From positions 44,926-108,925 of the forward strand of contig NZ_LCTF01000001.1 in NCBI RefSeq assembly GCF_001663375.1: DNA of 64,000 bases, read 5' to 3'. Shown piece by piece: positions 35,345-44,276 of the stretch (position 1 is the first letter of the stretch; each line of letters starts with the position of its first letter). The notes beneath the pieces are model-generated. The model had not been told where the DNA came from and searched no databases. It was given only the letters and a program-made list of their open reading frames with translations. The position numbers were made by a program, and so were the translations under genes. Origin of the DNA: Caldivirga sp. MU80. GTDB taxonomy: Archaea; Thermoproteota; Thermoprotei; Thermoproteales; Thermocladiaceae.

Positions 35345-35400
35345 TTTCAGATCTGCTGGCCTAGATCATTAATTCACTCGGTGGTTCAGTTCATCACAAT
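35345..35400 (-). ncRNA. weak C/D box RNA candidate
   Basis: On the minus strand a C box GUGAUGA (35391-35397) and a D box CUGA (35347-35350) lie 40 nt apart, the usual distance. The internal D' (GUGA) and C' (UAAUGA) boxes each have one mismatch and no convincing promoter or terminal stem is seen. I rate it well below the other two candidates. Confidence 0.3.
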
Positions 35401-35573
35401 TCACCTAGGTAGGTATTATCTAAGGTTAAGTTGATTTCCCATAACTTCACTGTGCTGGGAGGTTAAAAGCCACCGGCGCATTAATGGGGAACCGGATGAG
35501 TGCTTCACAGTGCCAGGTAACCTAAGTCTTACGGTAATGTGTAAAAGTACTGACCATTGCCAATAGGGAAGCG

Positions 35574-35582
35574 CTTAAAAAG
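35574..35582 (+). promoter_or_regulatory. TATA box of tRNA-Ala
   Basis: cttaaaaag is centred 29 bp upstream of the first base of the tRNA at 35607. Confidence 0.6.
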
Positions 35583-35606
35583 GGAGGGGAATTTAAGCTA
35601 GGTGGC

Positions 35607-35702
35607 GGGCCGGTAGTCTAGCCTGGAAGGATGCCCGCTCGGCGGTGCCCCTGGGCACTGGATCGCGGGAGATCCCGGGTTCAAGTCCCGGCCGGTCCAC
35701 CA
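35607..35702 (+). tRNA. tRNA-Ala (anticodon GGC) with 19-nt intron at 37/38
   Basis: Acceptor stem gggccgg/ccggtcc with the G3-U70 pair that identifies alanine tRNA, A73 and an encoded CCA (35700-35702). D stem gtct/ggat, anticodon stem cccgc (35634-35638)/gcggg (35665-35669), T arm ccggg-ttcaagt-cccgg. Anticodon GGC is at 35641-35643. An intron at 35645-35663 fits a bulge-helix-bulge: central helix tcgg/ctgg with 3-nt bulges cgg and atc, and an internal hairpin tgcc/ggca. The spliced loop reads TCGGCGC, so position 33 is C instead of the nearly universal U. The isotype rests on G3-U70 plus the BHB placement. Confidence 0.9.
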
Positions 35703-35787
35703 AGTGCCATTACCTTATCAAAACCTTCTTAGCCCTGAATTTACTGGGTAAGCCTTACTAGGAGTACCATTCGAATCAATGATACTA

Positions 35788-35915
35788 CAAACGGCAAACC
35801 TCGCCATTTATGGCGGGGTCGCCTCACTACGTGGGGATATTCAGTAGCCCCGATAAAGCGGGGTAACCTCCAAGACCCCAAGAAACCCCCACCCTCAAGG
35901 GCGGGGAAGGGGTCA
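35788..35915 (+). repeat. TnpB-less structured element, copy C
   Basis: 128 bp and the clearest member of the family with 6636-6761 and 23861-23994. It starts caaacggcaaacc and folds into successive hairpins: cctcgcc/ggcgggg (35799-35818), cctcac/gtgggg, ccccg/cggggt, and a terminal ccccaccct/agggcgggg, ending gaaggggtca. Its last three bases (35913-35915) are the stop codon of the acetyltransferase on the other strand. It contains no ORF. It looks like a solo transposon right end or omega-RNA-type scaffold just downstream of the tRNA. Confidence 0.62.
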
Positions 35916-36620
35916 GTATAGGGCTAGTTCGTAAACTATAAACCTGCCGAAGTACTCCTCAAAGTCACCATACTCGGTGGTTAGCATTTCCATCCTTATC
36001 GGTGTCGTGGGTTGTCCGACGGAGAAGCCTCTATCAAATCCTAACCCTTTCTCGCCAATGTAAACATCCCTCGTTACCGATAAGACGTAGTTAACGTCAG
36101 CCCTCGTGCAAACCCAATGATCAACGGCGCTGCAGAAGTATCCCCCAGTTTTATTCAGCGCCCCATCAATTAACTTCCTCATCCTTTCGCGATCCGTCTC
36201 ACGGTGCACTGGGGATTCCTTCACAACTCCTCCATGTACATTGAGTATGGGTTTAAAGCCTAGTTTACGGGCTAACCCATGGCTTGCATTATTCCACTCG
36301 GCGATCATCAGCATTGCGTATCTGGCACCCTTCACCCTAGCTAGGTTAAGGACGTAGTTGGTTAATGCAGTGCCCACACCACGCCTCCTATAGGTTGCTT
36401 TGACTCTAATACCCTCAAGCCAGGCAACGCCAGTCGGTAATAGCACTAGGTTCACTACACCAATAACCTCCTCATTAATTAAGGCGACGTAAGCTGTACC
36501 ATCCTTAACCCACTTATTAATTACCCTCGGCACGTAATCGCCCCAGGTAAAGGTGTCCCTTGTGAAACCAACTACCTGAGGAATATCGGATTCGGTGGCC
36601 CTCCTGACGACCACATCCAC
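35913..36620 (-). CDS. GNAT-family N-acetyltransferase
   Basis: Acetyl-CoA-dependent acetyltransferase of 235 residues. The GNAT fold spans about 1-140, with the acetyl-CoA loop in VKATYRRRGVGTALTNYVL and a preceding strand GVAWLEGIRV. The C-terminal 90 residues look like a second, partial domain (DHWVCTRADVNYVLSVTRDV). The start is a GTG. The TGA stop coincides with the end of repeat copy C, so the element may have supplied or altered the C-terminus. The substrate is unknown. Confidence 0.87.
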   Translation of the reverse strand: MDVVVRRATESDIPQVVGFTRDTFTWGDYVPRVINKWVKDGTAYVALINEEVIGVVNLVLLPTGVAWLEGIRVKATYRRRGVGTALTNYVLNLARVKGARYAMLMIAEWNNASHGLARKLGFKPILNVHGGVVKESPVHRETDRERMRKLIDGALNKTGGYFCSAVDHWVCTRADVNYVLSVTRDVYIGEKGLGFDRGFSVGQPTTPIRMEMLTTEYGDFEEYFGRFIVYELALY

Positions 36621-36781
36621 CCTGGCTTCACCTTGATCTCACGTTTTGTTTGTAGGGTAATAAAGCTTTATGATCCAACTCTCGTAAATCTGGGTCTCAA
36701 TGGCGGTAACTGCAGCGTGGAGTGGATAGTTATCCCAGTCTTAAGGTTTTTAAAGCCCAATTACATGTGGCTAGTTGCTGT

Positions 36782-38572
36782 ATGGAGGGGTTGATCGCGT
36801 GTACTAGGGATTGCTACGATACGTGCATATTCAATAATAAGTATGAGCCATTGAGGATGTTCCCCATTAATGGCTTTACCTGTGCCAGGGGTAGGGCTGA
36901 CTTAACCAGGAATGGGAGGAATAGGGTCTCCTCAGCCTACATCGATGGTAAGGAGGTTAGCGTCGATGAGGCTATTAAGTATGTGGCTAAGTTGCTGAGG
37001 GAGGCGCTGAAGAGGAACCCGGCTAGAATACTACGTACAGACTACGATGGGAATCAAGGGTTGTTAACCTGGTATTACCCAGACAGGTTGTTTAACGTGC
37101 TTGGTGCGTCACAGACGGATAGGTCAATCTGCTCCTCGGAGGGGCATGAGGCAATAAGGGTGCATTACGGCACAAGCATGGGTGCACTCCCCGAGGACCT
37201 CCAGGGGTTTAAGGCCGCGGTCCTCTGGGCCTTCCCAGCAAGCACCTCGGCCCCGCACATATGGGCGCTGCTGGTTAAGGCTGGGATGGTGAAGGTGGCT
37301 GTGGATGTTAGGCTCAGTGACACGGCTAGGAAGTCAGATATTGCTATTATTGTTAAGCCAGGCACTGACGTGTTCCTGGCCCTCGGGGTGGTTAAGGTTA
37401 TCATAGAGGAGGGGCTTGTGGAGGGTAAGGTGAGGCACCTTGAGGATTTAGCCAGTTACGTCAAGCAATACACATTAAGCTACCTGTCTGACGTGAGTGG
37501 TGTTAAGGTGGATGAAATTAAGTGGCTTGCCGAGTTTTACCACGACCATAAACCCGTAACCCTGATAGGCTTTGCCCTCGGCAGGTCTCTAAACGGTGGG
37601 GATGCCATAGGCCTCATATCACTGATACCGGCCCTAGTGGGCTTGAGGAGGGGGTACTATTACTCAAACTCCATGGGCTGGGGGATTGACTTCAATTACC
37701 TGAGGGGTTTACACATGGCTAGGTCACTTAGAGTGGTTCCAATGGCTGAGTTTGGGGAGTTCATTGAACGTGGTGAGTTTGACGTTATTTACGCCTGGAA
37801 TGAAAACCCAGTACTAACACTACCCGGCGGTGACAGGCTTATTGAGGCTGTTAGGGAGGGTAGGGTTACATTGATAGTTCACGATCCGTACTGGTCTGAC
37901 ACAGCCAAGATAGCCGACGTGGTCATACCAGCCCCAACTTTCCTTGAGAAGTACGACGTCGTGTATAGCTACTGGCACAACTACCTGGTTTACAATGAAC
38001 CCATTAGGGCCCCAATGGGCATTACAGAGGTTGACCTAGTTAGGGCCATAGCAAGGGAAATGGGCATCACTCACCCACTCCTTGAGGAGGATCCCTGGGA
38101 TGCAGTGGATAGGGCGATAAGGGGCGCTGGGGTTACGTTGAGCGAGCTTAGGGAGAGGAAGATTGTTAAAATGACGCCTAGGTACCTGCCCAGTGATGAA
38201 CCAGACGCATTGCCGCTACCCAGCCCAATTGAGCCTGAGCCACTGAAGGATGGTGAAGCATACCTCGTGTTCTCATCACACCCACTATACACCAATACGC
38301 AATTCCGTGAGGTGTACGGTAGCCTGGAGCCCATTGCCTACATCCACGATTACGAGGGTGTGGTGATTCTTGAAAGCAGGTACGGTAGCGTTAAGGTTAA
38401 GGCCGTTAAGGACCCCAACATACCCAAGGGCATTGTGCTTATCTACAAAAGTAGCCTAATAGACCTCGAGGGTAAACCAATCAACAGTATAATTGAACCC
38501 ATTAAAGGTAAGTACGCCAACACACCCAGGTTGAATGGAATTAAAGTTAAGCTACGTGCAGCTAAAGGTTGA
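36782..38572 (+). CDS. molybdopterin oxidoreductase (DMSO reductase family)
   Basis: Molybdenum/tungsten bis-MGD enzyme of about 596 residues from the ATG at 36782 (an ATG at 36722 lies upstream of a TATA-like tttttaaag). The N-terminal [4Fe-4S] ligands are Cys7, 11, 15 and 34 (ACTRDCYDTC and GFTCARG). MGD-binding stretches include TDYDGNQGLLTWYYPDRLFN, DRSICSSEGHEA and NENPVLTLPGGDRL. The C-terminal domain has SSHPLYTNTQFR. It lacks a Tat signal, so it is probably cytoplasmic. The likely protein ligand to the metal falls in the CSSEGH segment. Partner subunits are not adjacent. The substrate cannot be told. Confidence 0.87.
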   Translation: MEGLIACTRDCYDTCIFNNKYEPLRMFPINGFTCARGRADLTRNGRNRVSSAYIDGKEVSVDEAIKYVAKLLREALKRNPARILRTDYDGNQGLLTWYYPDRLFNVLGASQTDRSICSSEGHEAIRVHYGTSMGALPEDLQGFKAAVLWAFPASTSAPHIWALLVKAGMVKVAVDVRLSDTARKSDIAIIVKPGTDVFLALGVVKVIIEEGLVEGKVRHLEDLASYVKQYTLSYLSDVSGVKVDEIKWLAEFYHDHKPVTLIGFALGRSLNGGDAIGLISLIPALVGLRRGYYYSNSMGWGIDFNYLRGLHMARSLRVVPMAEFGEFIERGEFDVIYAWNENPVLTLPGGDRLIEAVREGRVTLIVHDPYWSDTAKIADVVIPAPTFLEKYDVVYSYWHNYLVYNEPIRAPMGITEVDLVRAIAREMGITHPLLEEDPWDAVDRAIRGAGVTLSELRERKIVKMTPRYLPSDEPDALPLPSPIEPEPLKDGEAYLVFSSHPLYTNTQFREVYGSLEPIAYIHDYEGVVILESRYGSVKVKAVKDPNIPKGIVLIYKSSLIDLEGKPINSIIEPIKGKYANTPRLNGIKVKLRAAKG

Positions 38573-38704
38573 GGCTAACGGCCATTATAGGCAAGGGTAA
38601 TTATACTATATAGGCAACTTAAGGCTCATTCAGGCGCATTAAGCTGAATAGTATCCTTAAGGCATAATGCTTTTAAATAGCGTATATTTGTATCAGAGAT
38701 AACT

Positions 38705-39829
38705 ATGTCCTCAGTTCCTCAAACTGGGGTTGTTAAGGTTGGTTTCGTGGGCTGTGGAGGTATTGTACAAGGTGCCCATGCACCAAACCTAGTCCAGCTG
38801 CCTAATGTTAAACTCGTGGCCTGCGCCGATGTGGATAGGGCTAGGGTTTCTGAGTTCCTAGAGAAGTATAAGTTAAACTTCTACAGTGATTACAGGGAGA
38901 TGCTTTCTAAGGAAAACCCCGATGCAGTTATCATAGCAACTCCAAATGCCTTACATGCCCCAGTGGCCATTGATGCCCTTGAGAATGGTGCCCACGTGCT
39001 CACTGAGAAGCCGATGGCAATAAGTCTCGAGGATGCCGTCAAGATGGTTGAGACGGCTAGGAGGAGGCAGAGGATACTTATGGTTGGGCACCATATGAGG
39101 TTCCAGAGGAACATACAGGTGGGTAGGAAGTTTGTGACAAATGGTAGGCTTGGTAGGATCTACCACATTAGGGCGCTTCACCTGAGGAGGAGGGGTATAC
39201 CCTCAACGGTAACGTTCCTACAGAGGAAGTACTCCGGTGGTGGGCCAATGTGGGATATTGGTGTTCACACTATAGATGCAACAATGTTTATGGTTAACTT
39301 CCCAAGGCCAGTCTCAGTTATCGGTAAGGTTTACTCAGCCTTTTCCGACAAAACCTACATGAGGATGGATTACCCGGTCCCAATTACATCGCAGTTCGCA
39401 TACACGGCTCCAATGGATGTTGAGGACTTCGCCATGGGCCTTGTTAGGTTTGAAGATGGTTTAACAATGTATATTGAGGCCACCTGGGCCACCTACATTA
39501 ATGAGGATAGGCATGAGGTAGCCATAATTGGCACTGAGGGTGGGTTGCACTATAGTGGTAATTCAATAAGCTACATACATAGTGTTGATGAGGAGTACGT
39601 AACATCAACGCCTATGATTGGCCAGCAGCAGTCAGCCTACGCCCTTGAGGATAAGGCGTTCATAGACGCCATAGTTAAGGGTGGGGCTAAGGCGCCATAC
39701 CCAGCCTGCACGGGTGAACAGGGGTTACTGACAACGGCCATAATTGAGGCCATTTACAAGTCCGCTGAGGCTGGTAGGGAGGTGAGTGTTAATATTCCGC
39801 AGTGGGTTTATGAGTCGATGGGGTGGTGA
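38705..39829 (+). CDS. Gfo/Idh/MocA-family oxidoreductase
   Basis: NAD(P)-dependent sugar or cyclitol dehydrogenase of 374 residues. The Rossmann start is KVGFVGCGGIVQGAHAPNL. The catalytic loop motif is LTEKPMAISLEDAVKM (EKP Lys). The substrate domain has GGPMWDIGVHTIDATMF with the conserved Asp and His. A TATA-like cttttaaata is centred 30 bp upstream. It is followed 3 bp later by a xylose-isomerase-like TIM barrel, a pairing repeated at 43206-45070. Confidence 0.92.
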   Translation: MSSVPQTGVVKVGFVGCGGIVQGAHAPNLVQLPNVKLVACADVDRARVSEFLEKYKLNFYSDYREMLSKENPDAVIIATPNALHAPVAIDALENGAHVLTEKPMAISLEDAVKMVETARRRQRILMVGHHMRFQRNIQVGRKFVTNGRLGRIYHIRALHLRRRGIPSTVTFLQRKYSGGGPMWDIGVHTIDATMFMVNFPRPVSVIGKVYSAFSDKTYMRMDYPVPITSQFAYTAPMDVEDFAMGLVRFEDGLTMYIEATWATYINEDRHEVAIIGTEGGLHYSGNSISYIHSVDEEYVTSTPMIGQQQSAYALEDKAFIDAIVKGGAKAPYPACTGEQGLLTTAIIEAIYKSAEAGREVSVNIPQWVYESMGW

Positions 39830-39832
39830 GTA

Positions 39833-40609
39833 GTGGCCAAGTTGAAGGTTGGTTTGCAGTTGTACTCGCTCAGAGATGATATGCCCAAGGACCCCTTCGG
39901 GACTGTGAGGGAGGTTGCGGAGGCTGGGTTTGATGGGGTTGAGTTCGCGGGCTTCTACGGTAAGTCGGCGTTGGAGTGGAGGGAGTTCCTAGATAAGGTT
40001 GGCCTAGAGGTGGCTGGGGCCCACATAGGCGTTAACGGCTTCATTGGGGAGGAGTTGAATAAGACCATTGAGTACAATAGGCTGCTTTGGAATAGGAACC
40101 TGATAATACCGGGTGTACCTGAGGAGTGGAGGAGGGGGAGGGCTGGTTGGTTGAGGTTTGCGGGTATGCTTAATGACTGGTCGAGGATACTGGGCGGTTT
40201 CGGCATGAGGATAGGCTACCACAACCACTGGCTTGAATTCCAACCAGTGGAGGGTGAGTTACCATTCCACCTAGTCTTCAGCAATACTAACAGCGGTGTC
40301 ATAGCCCAAATAGACCTGGGCCATGCCTATAGGGCTGGCTTAAGTAACAGCGACATTGTCGACTTGATTAAGAGGTACAGCGGCAGGGCGCTTACTGTTC
40401 ACGTTAAGGATTACTCAAGGAGCAAGGGCTATAATGTGGCCGTTGGTGAGGGTGAGTTGAACTGGGTTGAGATACTGGGCGCCCTGAGGAAGTACGGTGG
40501 AACTGAGTGGCTAATCATTGAGAATGAGGAGTACCCATACAAGCCGCCCATCGAAACCGTTAAGGTTAGCCTAAAGAACCTAAGGAACATGCTAAGCACA
40601 GTAGCCTAA
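39833..40609 (+). CDS. sugar phosphate isomerase/epimerase (xylose isomerase-like TIM barrel)
   Basis: 258 residues of the AP-endonuclease-2/xylose isomerase-like fold. The start is a GTG right behind the dehydrogenase stop. VGLQLYSLRDDMPKDP is a common N-terminus in this family. Metal-site residues are visible in IGYHNHWLEFQP, AQIDLGHAYRAG and LTVHVKDYS, with a final IIENEEYPYKPP carrying the last glutamate. It probably epimerises, isomerises or cleaves the keto product of the partner dehydrogenase. A decayed partial copy of this gene lies at 42142-42231. Confidence 0.88.
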   Translation: MAKLKVGLQLYSLRDDMPKDPFGTVREVAEAGFDGVEFAGFYGKSALEWREFLDKVGLEVAGAHIGVNGFIGEELNKTIEYNRLLWNRNLIIPGVPEEWRRGRAGWLRFAGMLNDWSRILGGFGMRIGYHNHWLEFQPVEGELPFHLVFSNTNSGVIAQIDLGHAYRAGLSNSDIVDLIKRYSGRALTVHVKDYSRSKGYNVAVGEGELNWVEILGALRKYGGTEWLIIENEEYPYKPPIETVKVSLKNLRNMLSTVA

Positions 40610-40801
40610 TCACCCTTAAAATTCAATACGGCTAAAACCCATGAGTTACCGGCTTAAAGGAAAACAATGATACCTTTCTAACAGGGTCTGCGTAGATAGG
40701 TGTATGCGGCTCCTTTGCCATGTTCATGTATGTTAAGACATCATGTTTAAGCGATTCATGTCGGAATTGCTTTCACACTTGGTGTGGTTATTGTTTCACC
40801 A

Positions 40802-41764
40802 TTAAAATGTATACCCTTTCTCTTTAATGAATTCAACTACCTCATTGTAGGATTTAGGCCCCTCCATAGGCCCCACCTTCCCAACTTTAATGGCTCCTGC
40901 AGCGTTTGCGAAGAGGAGGATTTTATCCAGTTTCCAATTCTTTAAGACTCCGTAGATAAATGCGGCGTTGAAAACGTCTCCAGCACCCGTGGGGTCAACT
41001 TCCCTAACAGGGAACGCTGGCACTTCAACAGCTTCACCATGGCTCGTGACCGCTAATGAGCCTCTCCTACCCCTCTTAACAACAACCATCTCCATGTCCA
41101 AACCCCACTCAAATGCCCTACGTATCGCTAAGCTAATATCATTGACCCCTGTAATCATTAAAAGCTCATCCTCACCCACAAGGAGTATATTGACATGCCT
41201 AATTACCTCCCTCATCACTTCCCTAATTCTCTCCAGGGACTCTAACTCCAACCTGATATTGGGGTCCAGGGTGATGATAGTATTACTGCCCTTAACCACC
41301 TCTACAGCCCTCATGCAGGCTTCACGAGAGGACTTGCTTATGTACATTGTGGACCCGGAAATGTGGAGGACCCTAGCCTTAGCCACATACTCTGGGTCCA
41401 CATCAACCAGTGAGAGCCTTGCTGATGCCGAGGACTTCAGTGTAAATACGAACCTCCTGCTGCCATCAGACCTATAGGCAACAAAAGCCATAGCCGTAGC
41501 TGACCCCTCATCAACCCTAATCCTAGAGGTGTCGACGCCGTCGGATTTAAGTTTCAATGCAAGCATTTCACCAAAATCATCAGCACCAACAACACCTATG
41601 AAACCAGACCTCAAGCCAAGCCTGGCACAGCTATCAATAGTTATAGCGGGTGCACCACTAGGGAAAGGGCCCACATAATCCCCCGGCACAGTATGCATAA
41701 CATCCCTCTCCCTCCTAACAAACTCCACAAGCAACTCACCAAGAGACACAACATCCAATGACAT
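40802..41764 (-). CDS. PfkB-family carbohydrate kinase
   Basis: 320-residue ribokinase-like kinase. The N-terminus SLGELLVEFVRRERD resembles 2-keto-3-deoxygluconate kinases, and GAPAITIDSCARLGLRSGFIG is the substrate lid region. The ATP/catalytic signature is EVDPTGAGDVFNAAF with the base Asp. The likely substrate is a keto-deoxy sugar acid or a hexose. A TATA-like gtttaacc lies about 23 bp upstream. It is transcribed away from the oxidoreductase/TIM-barrel pair but clearly belongs to the sugar island. Confidence 0.9.
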   Translation of the reverse strand: MSLDVVSLGELLVEFVRRERDVMHTVPGDYVGPFPSGAPAITIDSCARLGLRSGFIGVVGADDFGEMLALKLKSDGVDTSRIRVDEGSATAMAFVAYRSDGSRRFVFTLKSSASARLSLVDVDPEYVAKARVLHISGSTMYISKSSREACMRAVEVVKGSNTIITLDPNIRLELESLERIREVMREVIRHVNILLVGEDELLMITGVNDISLAIRRAFEWGLDMEMVVVKRGRRGSLAVTSHGEAVEVPAFPVREVDPTGAGDVFNAAFIYGVLKNWKLDKILLFANAAGAIKVGKVGPMEGPKSYNEVVEFIKEKGYTF

Positions 41765-42141
41765 GCATCAACACCTTTAAGGTTAAACGCAACATCTTAA
41801 TTAATACTCCCCTCAACGCAAAAATTAAGCAATCAAGTCCCCGCCACTTCATCCTGCCCATACTAAAATTGACATAAACCTTTTAGTAAGAGCAGGTATG
41901 CATAATCGCACTCTTCATGACCCCCTTGTTAACGCACATCACTCTTAAACCCGCTACATGGTTGATTACGCAAGTTGCAATTAAACAACCTCAACTCCCC
42001 GCTACCCAGCGTTAGGCAAAAACCAGTAAACCTAGGGAGGTTTCACAATGGGTAATGCAGTAGAACTCAACATCACCCAAACAAACCAGTAAGACACCCA
42101 TGAGCCAGCCAGTGAAGCCAATGAACCAGTAGCCACTTGCA
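41765..42141. other. intergenic region without a supported gene
   Basis: It contains the kinase promoter near 41783-41790 and short, stop-riddled frames. A 14-codon ORF at 42048-42092 is preceded by gggaggt, but nothing supports it as a gene. The region leads into the decayed TIM-barrel fragment and looks like degenerated coding sequence. Confidence 0.5.
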
Positions 42142-42231
42142 CAGTGGCAGGGTGCTTACTGTTCACGTTAAGGATTACTCAAGGTCCAGGGTGTTAAGCA
42201 CAGTAACCTATCACCTCTTAAAATTCAACAC
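42142..42231 (+). pseudogene. internally deleted remnant of a TIM-barrel gene copy
   Basis: Bases 42142-42184 nearly repeat 40379-40424 of the upstream TIM-barrel gene (same gcttactgttcacgttaagg core, coding for TVHVKDYSR). After about 8 unrelated bases, 42193-42231 repeat that gene's last codons and trailer (gttaagcacagtaacctat, then cttaaaattcaa). The roughly 165 bp between are missing. The remnant overlaps the 3' end of the convergent gene at 42211-43047. Confidence 0.85.
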
Positions 42232-43047
42232 CCTATCAGCCACGTTAAGTCTCCTAAGGGCATCAACAATACCGTTAAACGATTCCCTAGTACCCCTCTC
42301 CTTATCACCGTTAGGCGCATAATGGGTCTCCAACGAAACCACGCCATTATACCCATCATCAATGAGGGCCTTGAATTGGCCTAGGTAATCGATCATACCC
42401 TTACCCACTGGTTTCCATGAGTAGTGTCCATTCTCCACCACGGCGTCCTTGATGTGGACGTGCATCACCAGGCCCTTAACCATACTGTAGCCACCTGGGT
42501 AGGGTGTCTCCCTGGCGAAGAAGGCGTTTCCAGGGTCCCAAAGAACCCTAACATACCTGCTACCCAGCCTATCCACAAATTCCCTAGCCTCCCTACCCGT
42601 ACCCACTATGCAGCTGTACTCATTCTCAACGACAAGGTACACACCCTCCCTCTCCGCCAGCTCCACTGCTGGTTGAAACTTCTCAACTAACCTAGTTAAG
42701 TATTGGTTTAACTCACCCTGCCACCAGAACGTGAAAATCCTTGTGTAGCCTAGGTCAAGCTTCTTGGACAACTCCATGACCTTCTTAAGTGCGTCTATAT
42801 GCTGCCTGATGGATTCCTCATCATTAATGTAGGTTTTAAATATGAATGAGTCCAGGTTAGACACCTCAAGACCATACTTATTAACGAGACTTTTAACTTC
42901 ATTAAGCTCTGAATCGCTTAGCTGGTAAACATTCTTCCCCCAAAGATCCCTAATCTCCACGTGGGTAGCCCCCAGTTCCGAGATAACCCTTAGTGCATGT
43001 TCAAAGTCTTGGGAAACCTCATCTGAAATGACCCCCACCTTAAACAT
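42211..43047 (-). CDS. sugar phosphate isomerase/epimerase (TIM barrel)
   Basis: 278 residues from the ATG at 43047, preferred because the family start FKVGVISDEVSQDFEHAL follows and a TATA-like tttatata lies about 34 bp upstream; a frame-open ATG at 43137 precedes that box. Metal-site motifs are VVENEYSCIVG, VRVLWDPGNAFF, VMHVHIKDAVVENG and a terminal VSLETHYAP. It is a third member of this fold in the island, divergent from the second dehydrogenase. Its last codons overlap the trailer of the decayed gene copy. Confidence 0.88.
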   Translation of the reverse strand: MFKVGVISDEVSQDFEHALRVISELGATHVEIRDLWGKNVYQLSDSELNEVKSLVNKYGLEVSNLDSFIFKTYINDEESIRQHIDALKKVMELSKKLDLGYTRIFTFWWQGELNQYLTRLVEKFQPAVELAEREGVYLVVENEYSCIVGTGREAREFVDRLGSRYVRVLWDPGNAFFARETPYPGGYSMVKGLVMHVHIKDAVVENGHYSWKPVGKGMIDYLGQFKALIDDGYNGVVSLETHYAPNGDKERGTRESFNGIVDALRRLNVADRVLNFKR

Positions 43048-43205
43048 ACCTATCGATAAGTACTGCGATAGCCCCCTATATAAAGTAGTGCGCTTACAGT
43101 GTGCATGCTGTACATTTAACATAAGAATGATTACCATCCCTGGGTTTAATTTTCCAGTTTATTATACTTAGGCAATGCTTAAAAGCTCAAGTAGTCATTA
43201 GTGCC

Positions 43206-44276
43206 ATGCTTAGTAAAATAGGTGTAGGTGTGGTGGGGCTGGGGGCTATTGGCATTGTCCATGCGAGGGCTATTAAGGAGCTTGAGCAGGAAACCGGCTG
43301 GGTCAGGTTAACGGCGGTTGTTGACCAGGTTAGGGCTAGGGCTGATGATGTTGCCAGGCAGCTTGGCGCTAAGGCGTACTACACCATTGATGAACTGGTT
43401 AAGGATCCTGAGGTTGATGTTGTGACCATAGCGACACCATCATACCTGCACGCCCCCCAGGCTATATATGCAATGGAGTATCATAAGCACGTCATAGTGG
43501 AGAAGCCCATGGCAACCACGCTGGCCGGCGCCAGGGAGATGGTGATGAAGGCTGAGAGGAATGGCGTCAAGCTGGGTGTGGTGTTTCAGGAGAGGTACGC
43601 CCCAGACATAGTTAAGGCCAGGTCCATTGTTAGCAGTGGTGGCTTAGGCAAGGTGTTCCTAATTGAGGCAAGGATGATGTGGTGGAGGGATGAGAAGACG
43701 TATTACAATAGGGATGAGTTGGCCAGGAGTTGGAGGGGTATGTGGGATACTGAGGGCGGCGGCGCCCTAACTAACCAGGGCATACACACAGTGGACCTGA
43801 TGTACTGGTTTGGCGGTGAGGTTAGTGACGTGGCCGGCTTCTACACCAACGCCTCACACCCATCAATAACCGTTGAGGATAACGCAGTGGCTGTATTTAG
43901 ATACAGGAATGGGGCCTTGGGTTCGTTAACGGTCTCGGTCTCGACACAGCCTAGTAACGTTCAATTTAGGGTGATTAGGATCTATGGAACAGAGGGGCAG
44001 TTGGAGATAACCGACAGGTCGATTACGCTACTAGCCACGAATCAGGGGGGTGTTCAGAGGGCTGGCCAAGAGTTAAAGAGGGATACCGTAACACAGACTG
44101 AGAACCTACATAAGTTACTTTTCAGTAGCTTCCTTAACGCGCTACGTGAGGGTAGGGAATTCCCGGTGAATGGGTATGAGGGTATGAAGAGCCTTGAGAT
44201 AATTAAAGCAATATACTTGTCATCAAACACCAACCAGGTTATTAAACTGCCCCTAAACCAGGTGTACGTGATATGA
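43206..44276 (+). CDS. Gfo/Idh/MocA-family oxidoreductase (second copy type)
   Basis: 356 residues. The Rossmann motif is GVGVVGLGAIGIVHARAI, the active-site loop is VIVEKPMATTLAGAREM, and the substrate domain has EGGGALTNQGIHTVDLMYWF with the conserved His. A TATA-like cttaaaagc is centred 26 bp upstream. It overlaps the following TIM-barrel gene by 4 bp. It is clearly different in sequence from the 38705 protein, so the two pairs are old paralogues or act on different substrates. Confidence 0.92.
   Translation: MLSKIGVGVVGLGAIGIVHARAIKELEQETGWVRLTAVVDQVRARADDVARQLGAKAYYTIDELVKDPEVDVVTIATPSYLHAPQAIYAMEYHKHVIVEKPMATTLAGAREMVMKAERNGVKLGVVFQERYAPDIVKARSIVSSGGLGKVFLIEARMMWWRDEKTYYNRDELARSWRGMWDTEGGGALTNQGIHTVDLMYWFGGEVSDVAGFYTNASHPSITVEDNAVAVFRYRNGALGSLTVSVSTQPSNVQFRVIRIYGTEGQLEITDRSITLLATNQGGVQRAGQELKRDTVTQTENLHKLLFSSFLNALREGREFPVNGYEGMKSLEIIKAIYLSSNTNQVIKLPLNQVYVI

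Noticed and set aside
42137..42322. 61-codon plus-strand ORF
   Set aside because: It is made from the decayed TIM-barrel fragment and the antisense of the 42211 gene.
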